This document shows positions 12,101-22,657 of a stretch of DNA of 64,000 bases, piece after piece. The translations under genes were made by a program, and so were the position numbers. Position 1 is the stretch's first letter. Every line of letters starts with the position of its first letter. The stretch comes from Brachycybe producta (Eukaryota; Arthropoda; Diplopoda; Playtdesmida; Andrognathidae). Where the stretch lies: assembly GCA_036925085.1 (NCBI GenBank), contig JAUPFP010000064.1, positions 717,330-781,329 on the forward strand, read 5' to 3'. Under the pieces are notes generated by a model. The model did not search any database. It worked only from the letters and a program-made list of their open reading frames with translations, and was not told where the DNA came from.

Positions 12101-13732
12101 AAATTAATTAGGTCCGTCTCAAACATCCCAGGTCAAAAAAGGTAGTTAACTTCTCATTATAATAAAGAAAAGATCAGAAAAGGGGCGATCTCCTTTCTAA
12201 CATGAAAGAATAGAAGTGGGTGATGAAGGGGAGAGGGTGATCCATTGGGAGCTCAATGGCCACTCTCTCCAAAGATGAAAAGAACAGGTGTAGGGCTGTG
12301 GAGTTCGCAAAGCGCAGGGGTTCGCAAAGTGCAGGGGCAGCAAGAAATATGAATCGTTGCACAATCCTTGTTACTCAACATTGAACTATATCAACAGATT
12401 TAACAAATCAGCAGTGTGGAGACTCCACATGGTACAGCAGTATTCTCGATGAGGATGGTTTGCTGAAAAATGTTACTGTACGGCTTGTGTTGGAGCTTTA
12501 TATTTCAAACAGATTGCACCCTCTATGTGGTGCACGACCCGTATACAGTGTATTTGGTATAGGTATTTGACATTGTGTTCGATTTTCATTTACATTGATT
12601 CGTTTTGTGTATGTGCAGTTATTTTAGTAACATAATCTAAAGTAACTCAACTATATTATGTATCAACTGATTGATTTGCATTACCAAATTATGATTCTTT
12701 GTATTTTTTTAAAAAAATTCTGAAAATTGCCTAGATGCTAATTTCCACAAACGATTTGAAACGAACAAATCGTCTATGGAAATTGGTATTTAGGCTATTT
12801 TCAGAATTTAAAAAAAAAATGAATCAAACTTTGGTTATGCAAAAGTAACAGAGTATATTTGTGCACTTATTGTACGCTTATTGAAAAGCAACTGCACGAA
12901 AAGAGAGAATGTAAACAAAAACCGAAAACATCATGTTAACCGGCTATACCAGATATTGCATCATGACTTCTTGGTGTAACCTACACCCAATCAGTCAGAC
13001 AAACAAACAGGGAAAGCAACTCTTTGTTTTCTAGATCCTCTAAGACGGTATGAATCCAATTACACACCAAATCTCTTAGCAAATATCCTGCAATTTTTGA
13101 CAATAGCCTAGCCTAGGGGATAGGAATGGTATGAAATACATTAATAAATTAAAAAAATTGGAAAATGAATTGCTAAAGGATATATTACAACATATGGGGG
13201 GGGGGCAATATCTGCCTCTGTTTCCCCCTACATATCAGTAGATCTGCCTCGAACCAGGATTTGAATCTTTGACACATAGGCGTGCATAGCACATTTCATT
13301 ATGGTCTTGGAGATAGGAATGCTGATTCATAAAGGCCATTTTTTTGTATATTCGCCAAACGAACTAAAGAAACAAAACTTTTAATTAGAAGTACGAATTT
13401 AAAAAGTAAGACACATACTGCATCTATTTTGTGTTTAAAACATTGGGGTTTTACTATGCATGCTCCGTGCAAACGCATATACTGAGACTTCTGGTACCTT
13501 CCTTTGTAAGAAACTACTAACTCAAATATCAATTATCATAAAGCGAGTTGCATAATCTTCTGTTCATAGTGTATTTTTATTTTTTAATTACTGTATAGGA
13601 AACCGACCAGCTCATTCGCATACACATGTTCACGAGGTACATGAACATACATCATCTGTTCAATCAGATGACGATGGAGGCTGTTTCATTGCATTTTTAA
13701 TTGGAATCGGTCTAGGATGTCTTATTTCTTGA
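9145..13732 (+). CDS. Three-exon gene: LPPGWS repeats, Pro/Gly linker, Cys-flanked hydrophobic C-terminus
   Basis: Exons are 9145-9220, 9362-9598 and 13599-13732. All borders are AG/GT (acceptors TTTTACACAG, GATTGTAG and CTGTATAG; donors GATG-GTAAAA and CAAG-GTGCGA), and the phases agree, giving 148 codons before TGA. Exon 2 encodes two copies of an LPPGWST-x3-GxLISP repeat, about 27 residues apart, followed by PPPGPPPGQG. The last exon is His-rich, then acidic, and ends CFIAFLIGIGLGCLIS, a hydrophobic tail bounded by Cys that could be a membrane anchor or acylation site. LPPGW resembles the start of a WW domain, but the second Trp and the aromatic core are absent. The first exon seen starts in phase 0, so a 5' exon with the initiator is probably upstream and unseen; an in-frame ATG at 9160 is an alternative start. 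The 4.0 kb second intron holds LTR debris. Function unknown. Confidence 0.75.
10385..10645. repeat. Degenerate short repeat, GTCCACT/CCATGG type
   Basis: Motifs such as GTCCACTTAG, GAGTCCACTGAGTCCATGG, GGTCCACTTAACTCCATGG and CATGGTCCACTAA recur every 25-30 bp. It lies just downstream, on the minus strand, of the gag remnant at 10619-10882 and may be internal sequence of that element. Confidence 0.5.
10619..10882 (-). pseudogene. N-terminal gag-like remnant of an LTR element
   Basis: Read on the minus strand from ATG at 10882, it resembles the fragment at 20667-20936: both have a start near the LTR end, a short R-rich stretch (PRTRGAARG here), then PGSPDRSQS/PGSPGRLQS and QPAGRGP/QPAGKGP. 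An in-frame stop follows GAARG, so it is broken. It lies immediately inside the LTR at 10905-11526, where the 5' end of gag would be. No zinc knuckle or protease is present; the element is truncated. Confidence 0.5.
10905..11526 (-). mobile_element. 5' LTR, minus strand, of a truncated retrotransposon
   Basis: On the minus strand it starts TGTGACACCCCCC at 11526 and ends CCGTACA at 10905. An AATAAA lies near 11010. Its diverged relative is 20963-21428, with the same ends and the same following coding start. It lies in antisense orientation inside the large intron of the LPPGWS gene. Unit 2 copy: 36956-37567; there a 10-bp CG-rich insertion seen in unit 1 near 11490 is absent. Confidence 0.65.
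11527..13598. other. Intronic sequence with a 91-bp perfect-type hairpin
   Basis: This is the remainder of intron 2 of the LPPGWS gene. At 12717-12807, ATTCTGAAAATTGCCTAGAT is answered by the inverted form ending CTATTTTCAGAAT, with a loop around GAAACG. A small inverted repeat (AGACGGACAT / AGGTCCGTCT) lies at 12090-12120. G-run at 13196. No other exon is recognised. Confidence 0.6.
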
Positions 13733-13792
13733 AGAAATTAGTTACAAAAATGAAAGAGCACAAAGATAACCATACAACATAGCGCGAGTTAC

Positions 13793-13798
13793 AATAAA
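13793..13798 (+). terminator. AATAAA polyadenylation signal
   Basis: AATAAA 61 bp after the TGA of the LPPGWS gene, in a position that suits its 3' UTR. The same signal is at 39835-39840 in unit 2. Confidence 0.6.
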
Positions 13799-14435
13799 AT
13801 ATGATGTGTAAGTAACTACAGCAGTTTTAAGTTTCTTTTTATTTTGTACCTGCATTACATTCAAAATGGATTTTATTATATATGCTCCACCCATGTACCG
13901 CATAGTTCGTGTGTTTTTTTATTTTGAAATGAAAATTGTGCACGTCTTGTGACATCACTGGTTAAGATTCCAGCAGTACAGACTGGCTACAAAATCCTAG
14001 TTCGGGAATATCCGCCATCCGCGTTTCGCCTCCCCCCCCCGAATATTTTTTTTAGTGGTGAGCAAAGCGAATCACAAAATTTGCAACATTTTTTCAATAT
14101 ATATGCTAACACGTTTGAAAATTAAGTACCAGCTGTTACTAAACGTAAATTTACATATCATATAGTTACGAGGGGCTCTTGTGGGCCACTTGTGAGCCTA
14201 TCTGAGCTTCATAGTTTTTTGTGCACCACTCGACAGTGTATAAAAGTGAATGTCTGGTGGACTGGCGCCTAGAAAACACAGGCGCAGGCGACATTTGCCG
14301 CTTTGCTTCCCGGTCCAGTACGTGCCTGAGTCATTGGACGAAGCAACAAGATGTTACAGAAGATCGAGTGAGATTATGAGTCTTTCATTGTTGTGGCTAA
14401 CAGTCACAAAGGCATTTTATCGTGCGTCAGCTTAT
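13799..14435. other. No gene seen
   Basis: Mostly A/T-rich sequence with a C-run at 14033. A TATA-like GTATAAAAG lies at 14238, upstream of a 74-codon ORF (14250-14474) that runs into the next LTR. I do not regard it as a gene. Confidence 0.4.
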
Positions 14436-14893
14436 TGTGACGTCCTGTATTTTATTGTTCTTATAAATTTGTAGTCTTGGGGTTCCCGTACCCCAAGTGC
14501 TCTATTTTCGCATCTCCTCTTGATGAAGAGGACCCCAAAGAACAAATCAACATCCTTGTTCCGTGAATCAGAAAATGGATACCCGTTGAGTCACGGTCTC
14601 TTGGGCATGGTTAGACCGCGTAAGTGTACATAGGCCCAAGGTATTAAAGCCAGTGTCTCGAATACCTTGTGGTCCATTCTCTGATTCACGAAACATGATA
14701 TAATTCACGTCAATGGTCCAGTGGCTAAGAAACGCCAAGCCTTCTTAATTATTTTCTATTTGATGTACACTACGGTTGGGTTACATTACATAAGTACTTC
14801 GTTCAACCTGCATTCGTCTCGGGTTTTTATTCTTTCTGTTTCTCCACGATTGCGAATTTAGGAAATTCTACGAGAATGATCCCCGGCACTACA
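14436..14893 (+). mobile_element. Solo LTR (family 2), diverged copy
   Basis: Starts TGTGACGTCCTGTATT and ends CCCCGGCACTACA. It shares with 5469-5913 the order of blocks TCTTGGGC, AGGCCCAA, GTGGTCCATTCTCTGAT, ATAATTCACGTCAATGG and the ending. No target duplication found. Copy: 40488-40945. Confidence 0.75.
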
Positions 14894-14899
14894 CTGACT

Positions 14900-16301
14900 A
14901 GTAGAGAGTAAACCTTAGACTATTACTCTACTGGACTGGCAACTCCCTATCTTCTACATGTTAAAGGTTAAATGCATGTTCATAGGCAAAATAAATAAGG
15001 CAAAAGTGACGCTAGCTCCGTCTGGTGGCATTATTTTAAAAGAAAATCGTTGGCTAGCGTGTTTTTTTTGCATAGGGGAAGACATTGGGGTGAATCATGT
15101 ACTGTATGGCAAGTTATTTTAGTTTTTTCACGTTTTACTGGATTTTCCAATTTTAATTCTATTCTAGGAATCCAGTAAAATGCGGATGGAAAAGTAAAAT
15201 GAATTTCCATATGTGATATTCTGCTGTGAATTTGTGTAAATCTTAGTGAATCTCGTACATGGTTTTTTTTTTTAATGTCGGCCCAATTGTCGTTTCGTCT
15301 CCTAAGCAAAAAATGGTTGGAAAACGTTGTTACGGTGTTTATGACTCGCGTTTTCCTGATAATAGGCCACAACCAAAACAGGTAACACTTTACAGACACT
15401 TTTTGACAGAACACAGCTGTAGTTCTTCATCAGCCATACTTTTTATAATAATATATATAAAAAATCCACCCTATATAACTACAAAATGAACTCGTCCGAA
15501 GTTTGACTTTTGATATTCATGTTCATATACCATAGTCCCGTTATAGGCGCCACTTCAAAAACGACGTCACGACGATTCAAAACTGTCCAACAGAAAATTT
15601 CGGGAGTTGCCAGTCCAGTAAAGTAATGCCTAGTTCTCACAACCTTCATGTAGCTCAGGCTAAGGACTTAGCCTATGTATAAGGGTTGTGAGAACACACA
15701 CTAGATGGTGGTCAATGTCAAATGTTAGCTTTGGTTAGGTAGCCTTGGTTATCCATATGTAGCCTACACATTATTTAGTGTGAATGCAAAACAAAGTTAA
15801 CTTGATCGTATGCCACCTGGTGGTCATAAATCTGAATAGAAAATGGCGTCATTCATTTTCTATTTCCATTGTTAGATGTTTCAGTCTATTTGTTAATTTA
15901 TTAAAATAATTTCAAATTATCAATTGATCTTTATTTAATAGTTACTTATTTCCATAAACTCTAAATCATCAACCTACCTACATTTAAAATATGTTGCATT
16001 TAGTGTGTTCAATGAAGACTCGTGCAATTCAGTTTTGTTAGTATGGACAATATCAGCCATTTTCCCTCCAATTATGTATACATTATGCAGGCTATACACA
16101 GCACAATGTCCACACATAATGGCCAATGCCAAATTTGTAAAAATGAAATAAATATGCTGTAGTGAGCCCCACCTTTAGGCAGGTCACAAAGCCCATATGT
16201 AGCTGCTCACATGTGAACACAGTCGTTTAGCCAAGGCTATTTTAGCGCGAGCTACAAGAAGGTTGTGAGAACTTGGCATAATAGTCTAAGGTTTAACTAC
16301 T
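14900..16301. mobile_element. MITE with TIRs, itself split by another MITE
   Basis: The left terminal repeat AGTAG...TAAACCTTAGACTATTA is inverted at the right end as TAATAGTCTAAGGTTTA (about 16283-16296). The repeat continues on both sides into AGTTCTCACAACCTTC...TGTAGCTC once the insertion at 14926-15623 is removed. No ORF. Copy: 40952-42351. Confidence 0.7.
14926..15623. mobile_element. Inner MITE, TA target duplication
   Basis: TIRs CTCTACTGGACTGGCAACTC and the inverse ending CCAGTCCAGTAAAG match at 21 of 22 positions. TA dinucleotides at 14924-14925 and 15624-15625 flank it. Removing it restores the terminal repeat of the outer element, so this is a real nested insertion. A TA duplication suggests a Tc1/mariner-type mobilising enzyme. 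Copy: 40978-41673. Confidence 0.8.
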
Positions 16302-16798
16302 GTGTCATCTTGAAGTCAAGATGACTTTAAACAAAAGCTAGCACGTGTCTGGAAGATAAGATGGCATCAGTGGGCACGTTACAGTTATATGACGTGTAGT
16401 GGGAGTCGTTTGAAGTTACTTTTGTGTGTACTTTATGGGTAAAATGACGTATTAGCTGCAAACGGTTTTGTGTAAGCCTGTACCTGCGAGAAGCAAAAAA
16501 ATAAGCTTGCAACTAGTAACAAGGATGACTAGGCGTTCAAAAGTGATGGTGCATTGTATGTTTTTGTGCTTCTAGGAAGGGCGTAACAGTATGACAAGGA
16601 TGTAGAATGTATTAAAAACAGCCTATTCTCTATAGCTACAACTTCACAATTGCTCAACGTATAACAGTAAAGCTGTTTTCATCTGTTGTAATTTTTTGTA
16701 AAAAAGTCTTTTGTGTTGCTTGTCGTACAGAAAACATGCAGGAAAGTATGTTTTAGTAGTGGTATTGCTATGGGAAGCATAATATCGCGTTAATATCA

Positions 16799-17383
16799 GT
16801 AGTACTGTACACCCGTTTGGACACGGAAGTGACGTCATGAGGGGGGCGTGGCCTGTCAACCCCTTATGACGTCACTTCCGTGTCCATACGGGTATACTCT
16901 GGTTTTGTAAATTATTTAGGTCACCCCTCCCACCCGCCAAAACAAAATGGCGGCAAAAGGGTTGGTAAACTTTCTAGGTCACCCCCAATTAACAACATGG
17001 TGGTGAAAGGGGTCGGCAAATTTTCTAGATTTCTCCCACCCACCCCAAAAAAAAAACAAATTGTGTTTTTGGTGTAATTTTTTAGGTACAAAAAACAAAA
17101 ACAAAATGGCGGCAAATGAGTGGCATTGAATGTTAAAAGGGGGTGGTGTGAGGTGGCATTAAATTGGTTTTTGGTGGAGCATATTATGTGTGGCCCACGA
17201 GCCACGAAATGTGGCCCCATGCTGTTATGGTGGCAATGGGGGCCCTAAAATGTTTTTAATGCGAAATGGTAATGAAAATGTGGCTCGAGAGCCACAAAAT
17301 GCGGCCCTCAAGCCACATTTTAAAATTAATAATTAATAATGAAATAATTATGAATAAATAAATTTTATTATTTTGTACACTTG

Positions 17384-17431
<48 letters not shown>

Positions 17432-18218
17432 CATGCATGTGTGTGGCCCACGAGCCACAAAATGTGGCCCGTGAGCTACGAATTGTGATAAATTCGAAAT
17501 TTTTAATCGTATTGTCTGTTACCAGCAAAATGTGATACATACAAAATTTTCAATGAAATTGACAATTACCAAGATGTTTGCTGGAGTTGGTTGTACTGGT
17601 TGTTATCCGTGATGATAGACTCATCGTTTTTCTAAGTTCATGGTGCACCATTAGTAGAATTGCAGGATGTTGCCTTTTTGAAAATATAATCACTACTGAA
17701 GGGACTTGTATTTTTTAAAAGTAGAGGGTGCTTTTCATTACCATTTCACATTCAAAACATTTTAGGGCCCCCATCGCCACCATAACAGCATGGGGCGCCA
17801 TTTCATGGCTTGCGGGCCATACATAATATGCCCCACCAAAAATCAATTTAGTTCCACCTCACACCACCCCTTTTTAACATTCAATGCCACTCGTTTGCCG
17901 CCATTTTGTTTTTGTTTTTTGTACCTAAAAATTGTTGTTTTGTACCAAAAACACAATTTGGTTTTTTTGGGGTGGGGAGGTTCGAGAAATCTAGAAAATT
18001 TGCCGACCCCTTTCACCACCATGTTGTTAATTGGGGTTGACCTAGAAAGTTCACCAACCCTTTTGTCGCCATTTTGTTTTTGGGGTGGGAGGGGTGACTT
18101 AAATAATTCACAAAACCTGAGTACACCTGTATGGACACGGAAGTGACGTCATAAGGGGTTGACAGGCCACGCCCCCTCATGACGTCACTTCCGTGTCCAA
18201 ACGGGTGTACAGTACTAC
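16799..18218. mobile_element. Foldback transposon, arms about 480 bp, 8-bp TSD
   Basis: Ends GTAGTACTGTACACCC and its inverse GGGTGTACAGTACTAC. Target duplication TAATATCA is perfect at 16791-16798 and 18219-18226. The arms (about 16799-17278 and 17738-18218) are long inverted repeats. Each arm tip is itself a palindrome of about 95 bp built on GGACACGGAAGTGACGTCAT and its inverse, so each end contains two TGACGTCA sites. The loop has several GAGCCACAAAATG repeats and a GT tract. No transposase. The uninterrupted target is visible in the diverged duplicate. Copy: 42849-44259. Confidence 0.85.
17389..17426. repeat. (GT)n microsatellite
   Basis: About 19 GT dinucleotides within the loop of the foldback element; shorter by a few units in unit 2 (near 43435-43468). 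Confidence 0.95.
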
Positions 18219-18226
18219 TAATATCA

Positions 18227-18902
18227 ACAATTTTATATTTGTAAATCAACCAGAAAAAGGCACCTTTCAGTCAAAAAAAAACTTTTAAGTCTTGATAAGG
18301 CCCTCTATCCAGGTTTTTTGATTAAGAATGTAATTTTTGGTTATTAATCACTACTTTTTTTGGGGGGGGGGGGTGAGGGGGGTTATGTTAAATTAAGCTT
18401 TTTTTGGGGGGGGGGTGAGGGGGGTTATGTTAAATTAAGCTTTTGCAGGGGGTTGGAGGGCACAGCCTCCTGAATGTAAAAATGTGTGTCACAGGGTGAC
18501 CCACAGTTGGTATCTAAAAGTGTGGGTCGCTGTCTTTCCAAATAGCTATCTGAAAGTATAGGTCACCTAGTGACCTATGATTAGTCTGTCCCTTTTTTGG
18601 GGCACTAAAAATGTTTGCTCCCGATGCCAAACAACTAGCTACACAGTCCTTAACCAAACCGAAATGCTAGTCTGAACCAACTTTTTATTGAAAATGCATT
18701 TTTTCGGTTGCTTTACTAACTAAATAATATAAAATTATTACTTATTAAACAGGAAACTTGGAAATAAAATTTTAAAAATGAAATTTATATCTGAAGGCAA
18801 ACTTTTAGAGACAGGCGCCGTGAGCAAACTGCTCCAGGTAACCTCCAGGTAGGTCTGTATGAGCTGCCAAAGTGGATGATTCTATGTTAATGCTATCAGT
18901 TA
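18227..18902. other. No gene; G-rich tandem duplication
   Basis: A block of about 55 bp (G-run, TGAGGGGGGTTATG, TTAAATTAAGCTTTT) occurs twice in tandem at about 18357-18445. A small palindromic pair (GGTCACCTAGTGACC) is at 18551. The rest is the diverged duplicate of 1750-1945. Confidence 0.6.
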
Positions 18903-19491
18903 TGTGACACCCTGTATTCACAGATTCGTGGAACACCCTGTCGAAATTCCTTTCTGCCAGTATGGCACCCCTTGGTGCACAGATGTTCAGACTTGGGTGG
19001 CCCAAATTCTGTGTGAATTCGTGGAACCCAGGTGGACCGTGAGAATTGGGAATAGAGTCCCAGAAATACCTTTCCTTTTAAGGTAGTGTTCTCAGCCCAG
19101 GACAATGATTGGCCCTGTTGGTCAATCATTGAGGCCTGAGGTGACAGTCGCCCCTCCCAGGAGACCGAACAAGAGTGCCGTGTGGCCTATGTGTGGGACA
19201 GTTGGTCTAAGTATTGAGGAGAGTTCAGTCAGAACGATCCGGACCGAATAAAAGCAAATTATGTAAAGTGCAATATAGTAATGTAAAAATATGAAGAGTA
19301 AAGAGATTATATATTTTTATCTACCTCAACAATGTGTGAGTTTTGTGTATTGAAGAAATTGAGGTACAGAACCCAGCCAACGGGATTTCCGACAGAGGTA
19401 CTGAGAAACTTTCTGAGTCTCTCTGCTTGGAACCTCCAAGTGACTCTAATGGACAGAAACAGTGACATCGGCATTGTCACGCCCTGTAACA
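18903..19491 (+). mobile_element. LTR-like element of the TGTGACACCCTGTA family, deleted from unit 2
   Basis: Starts TGTGACACCCTGTATT, ends ACGCCCTGTAACA, and aligns along its length with 1948-2590 (shared ATGGCACCCCTTGGTGCACA, CAATGATTGGCCC, GGTCAATCATT and GAGGTGACAGT). In unit 2 the segment corresponding to 18638-19448 is missing, with the microhomology CTA at the join (44678), leaving only the last 40 bp. Confidence 0.7.
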
Positions 19492-20666
19492 ACGATCCCT
19501 GAGAATAAGGTCTTTTTGTGGGCCTTACAACAGAGAGGTTGAACCTTTCGACTACAAAAGAAGGACTTTTAAGTTCGGAATGTCACGAGCGGTAAAATCA
19601 TCTCTTGCTGGCCCGCCAATAGAGTCGGCGGGCCAGCATCATCACAGTTACGTTCTGGTTAAGTCCACGTGGCTTATGTCTCAAGCCGTTTGCTAGATTG
19701 AATCATGACACCATAATGATGTTAGAAAATAGTGTTATATGGGCATACTTTAGAAGTTTTCTGCTCAATGTAGTCATTTTCGTAATTAGCCTTCGCCTAT
19801 AAAACAGTTATGCGAGCGAGCCTTGCCATTTCATGTCATTGTGTACGTGGCAGAGGTATTGACAAAAAAAATTAGTATTGTGCATGTCATTTGTGTATGA
19901 TAAAAAGGGGTGATAACAGAATAATGCAAGAACCCTTTTGTTTAAATTGTTGAAAACATTAATTTCTTATTACCACTTTTGTATCAGACAAAATAACACA
20001 ATCCTAAATTTCTCGTTAATCCTTCTGACGTCACAAGCTTCCTCTAATGGTGACGCGAGTTATATGTAATTTGTATGAAAAGTATTTGCACCTGGTGAAC
20101 CTAACCGCTTACAATAAGCTTCCTGATAGAACCAGCTACACAAGTTTCATGAGTTCTATAAAAGCAGAAGTATCGTAGCTCTTTTTTTTAACTAACACTT
20201 TAACAGCCAAACTTATTCTTTTTGAAACTTATGAAATGATGACGTGTAATTTTCATTATTTCTCTCGTTATTTTATCTTATTTTTGAAGTTACTGTTTTG
20301 TTTCTCATGTTTCTTACTTGTTTCCATGACATCAATGGTAAGGGAATTAATTAACTATATTAGTTATACATTATTAGGCAACCATCAGTATGATTTCTTA
20401 ACGATAAAATAGGCTTTTCAAACAGGTCAGGGATGGGTAGGTATAATACCTTATTTATTATACGTTGTTTTATACCGTATAATATTATTTTGTGTACGTA
20501 TAAACCAAAAATACAAATGAAACTAAATTTAAAAAAAAAAACAGTTGCAAATTTGCAATAGAAAAAAAACTTTTTAATTGCAGAAAAAAAAGGTTGAAAA
20601 GAAAAATTAAATATTTTAAAATGTAAATGTAACTTTTTTTAAAAAATATTTATACATTTATACTCA
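19492..20666. other. No gene; old duplicate of 2600-3560 plus AT-rich tail
   Basis: 19740-20400 is the diverged copy of 2880-3545. GCTGGCCCGCCAATAGAGTC followed by GGCGGGCCAGC at 19608-19638 is a short perfect hairpin. 20440-20650 is A/T-rich with TATAATAC palindromes. Confidence 0.6.
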
Positions 20667-20936
20667 TCAGAATTGTAATAGCCCTGGAGTCCTTCCAGGC
20701 ATGGTCCTTTGTAGCATGGTTGAAGACCCCTGTTGTCCAGGCATTTGTTGCTTGTCTCTTTGTCCTTGTTGGGTTGATGGCCCTTTACCAGCCGGTTGAG
20801 TTGGGATTGTACGCCGCTCAGCACCTCTCAAGCTCGGGCTCTGCAACCTGCCGGGTGATCCAGGTCGACTCAATGACCTGGATGCGCGGCCCCTGGTCGC
20901 GCCTTTGTTCCGGGTTGGAGTTGGACTCCTCATCAT
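20667..20936 (-). pseudogene. N-terminal gag-like ORF of a truncated LTR element
   Basis: An 89-codon minus-strand ORF starting shortly inside the LTR at 20963-21428. It is rich in Arg, Ser, Pro and Gln, with PGSPGRLQSPS and QPAGKGPSTQQG, and resembles the broken fragment at 10619-10882. It ends in A/T-rich sequence without any further gag or pol domain. I infer the N-terminus of Gag from position and basic composition; there is no diagnostic motif. Copy: 45896-46165. Confidence 0.45.
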
Positions 20937-20962
20937 GTTGTATCTGTTTTGGGTTCCGTGTA

Positions 20963-21428
20963 TGTACGGGACTCAAGTTCCCACGTTTTAAAGAGAAAAT
21001 GACGACTTCACAATAAAAAGACTTTTCTCCTTTAGACTAACTTGTTTATTGTAGATTATTCAATACATAATAGAAATAAACAATTGCATAAACATCAGCG
21101 ACTGATAACTCGAAAATATTCTAAGTCTGAAAAGAATTCTGACTTAGAATATTCTATCTTTTGGATGATTTACAACATCGACATCTTAAAACTTCAATCA
21201 ACGAAAAGTCAGTAAGAATCAGCGATAATCTGCCCTGAGCTTTCCTTGTGCAAGCACTTTTATGTTTTGGCCCTTGGGAGGGGCCACTCTGTCCTAGGTC
21301 CTGCCCATTGGCCCGATTGACCAATGACCAGTCCTGCTTACCAAATATCTCCTTTCTGGCGAAAGGGGTTCAAAGTGAGCGGCCTCACTCACACATGTGC
21401 AGCTGGCACATGTGTGGGTGGTGTCACA
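20963..21428 (-). mobile_element. 5' LTR, minus strand, 466 bp
   Basis: Minus strand begins TGTGACACCACCC at 21428 and ends CCCGTACA at 20963. A TATA-like ACATAAAAG is near 21258 and AATAAA near 21045. It shares ends with 10905-11526. Copy: 46192-46657. Confidence 0.65.
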
Positions 21429-22094
21429 GTTATCTTGATCTTTAAGAACGTGATAATTTGATAAATGTAAAGAAGTTTTTTTTCATTTCTCTGAAGAAAA
21501 CCTATTTCTTATATTATTGCAGAATGAACTTAAGAGCAGTTCAAACATAGTCGGAATGTTTAGCACTTTTTCTGTCAGCTCACTCATTGCATCAAGTTTG
21601 TTTTCATTTAACTTGATTCAAGTTAAATGACAACAAAGTAGATACAATGGGTGGGGATTTAATATTTTATAGGCGTTAAAATTTGTGATTTTATCATATA
21701 GGTTTTATGTTTTATACAGGTTTTATAAAGTATAATATGTAAACGGGCCTGTAGACATTGCGAGTTTTTCCTCGCGAATCTCAATAGCGAGTATTCCTAG
21801 CGAGGCAGGCGCGAGGCGTTCCAAAATGTGTTTCGCGAATCTACGTGAATCAAGGGTGAGCGGACAGTTGTCTTGAGGGGTTATACAATAATCGGTAATT
21901 ACTGTAAACGCCGATGAGTCTGATTGCCTCGGCCTGGTTCATTTTTGGTCTACACGCCGCGAATTTCAACCGCGAAACGTCTTTAATGCAGGGTGTTTAC
22001 CGACTAGTGCGCGGATCGTTTCATATTGAAACGATCAGTCCAGGAGTGCTCCTGGCTCACTTAGTTTTTTGTGGATCGTTTGTTTTTGTTTTAG

Positions 22095-22275
22095 ATTGGC
22101 ATGGAACTTTGTCAACCCTCTGTACTGATGTACAGAGGATTGACCTAGTTCTCTCAGCTGACACCGCCAATATCCTGCCTTGGGTCACCTCTTGGGTCTT
22201 GGGTCTTGGGTCTCTTTTTTTTCCAGTTCCACCCCTTAATACAAAAAGATCATGCTGATAAGCAGTAACATTAAG
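22095..22275 (+). repeat. Dispersed repeat, inverse of 2630-2825
   Basis: See the entry at 2630-2825. Here the repeat includes CTTGGGT in tandem (22187-22208). It lies just upstream of the plus-strand LTR and partly explains a 114-codon ORF at 21914-22258, which I do not consider a gene. Copy: 47324-47504. Confidence 0.6.
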
Positions 22276-22340
22276 TCAATAGGGTTGTATTTTTTTTGGA
22301 AAATTGTCTTTTTAATAGAATGAATCATCTTTCTATATTT

Positions 22341-22635
22341 TGTTGACCACTGGTCAATCAAATTGATTGGCCAGTTTGGTTTTTGATTTCAATTTTACCC
22401 AATCGGAGAATACTGAGAAAATGTTCTCAGTATCCTCTTTTTGGGTATAAAAGGCCGTGTATTTTTGTGTAAATCAAGCATTCTGTAAATAGAGAATCTA
22501 TGCCCAATTTAGGGTAGTTCTCAACGAATAGAAATGTAAATAAACGAATGTTATGCTTTAAAATTGCCAAGTCATATTTTTTATACTTAATGGAGAGAAC
22601 GAAAGTTCTAAAATCGCCATCATCTCGAATTGCCA
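22341..22635 (+). mobile_element. 5' LTR, plus strand, with TATA box and AATAAA
   Basis: Starts TGTTGACCACTGG and ends AATTGCCA. TATAAAAG is at 22446-22453 and AATAAA at 22539-22544, the right order for a U3-R-U5 layout. Four bases after the end comes a primer-binding-site-like sequence, then gag. In unit 2 (47570-47864) the TATA box reads TTTAAAAG. Confidence 0.7.
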
Positions 22636-22639
22636 ATCC

Positions 22640-22657
22640 TGGTGAAAACCCGGATCA
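22640..22657 (+). promoter_or_regulatory. Candidate primer binding site
   Basis: TGGTGAAAACCCGGATCA starts with TGG, as a PBS complementary to a tRNA CCA end should, and its reverse complement (ATCCGGGTTTTCACCA at the end) looks like a tRNA acceptor/T-arm end. I cannot assign the tRNA. Copy at 47869-47886. Confidence 0.55.

Larger units (their letters stand above)
16320..20410. repeat. Older, diverged duplicate of the unit junction (25740-29650 and 1-3560)
   Basis: Blocks in the same order in both places: TAGCACGTGTCT...AGATAAGATGGCATCA, TAGCTACAACTTCACAATTG, TTTTAGTAGT, AAATCAACCAGAAAAAGGCAC, CTTTTRAGTCTTGATAAG, TGCATTTTTTCGGTT, GAAGTTTTCTGCTCAATGTA and TTTCATGAGTTCTATAAAAG. Identity is clearly lower than between the large units, and different transposons have landed in each copy, so this duplication predates the tandem array. 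Confidence 0.8.

Noticed and set aside
15031..15414. 127-codon minus-strand ORF
   Set aside because: It lies inside a MITE and is broken by a 2-bp change in the otherwise identical unit 2.
17256..17540. ORF with His-Thr repeats
   Set aside because: The repeats are the translated GT microsatellite inside a foldback element.
21914..22258. 114-codon ORF with hydrophobic parts
   Set aside because: Half of it is a dispersed repeat that also occurs inverted at 2630-2825; no family features.
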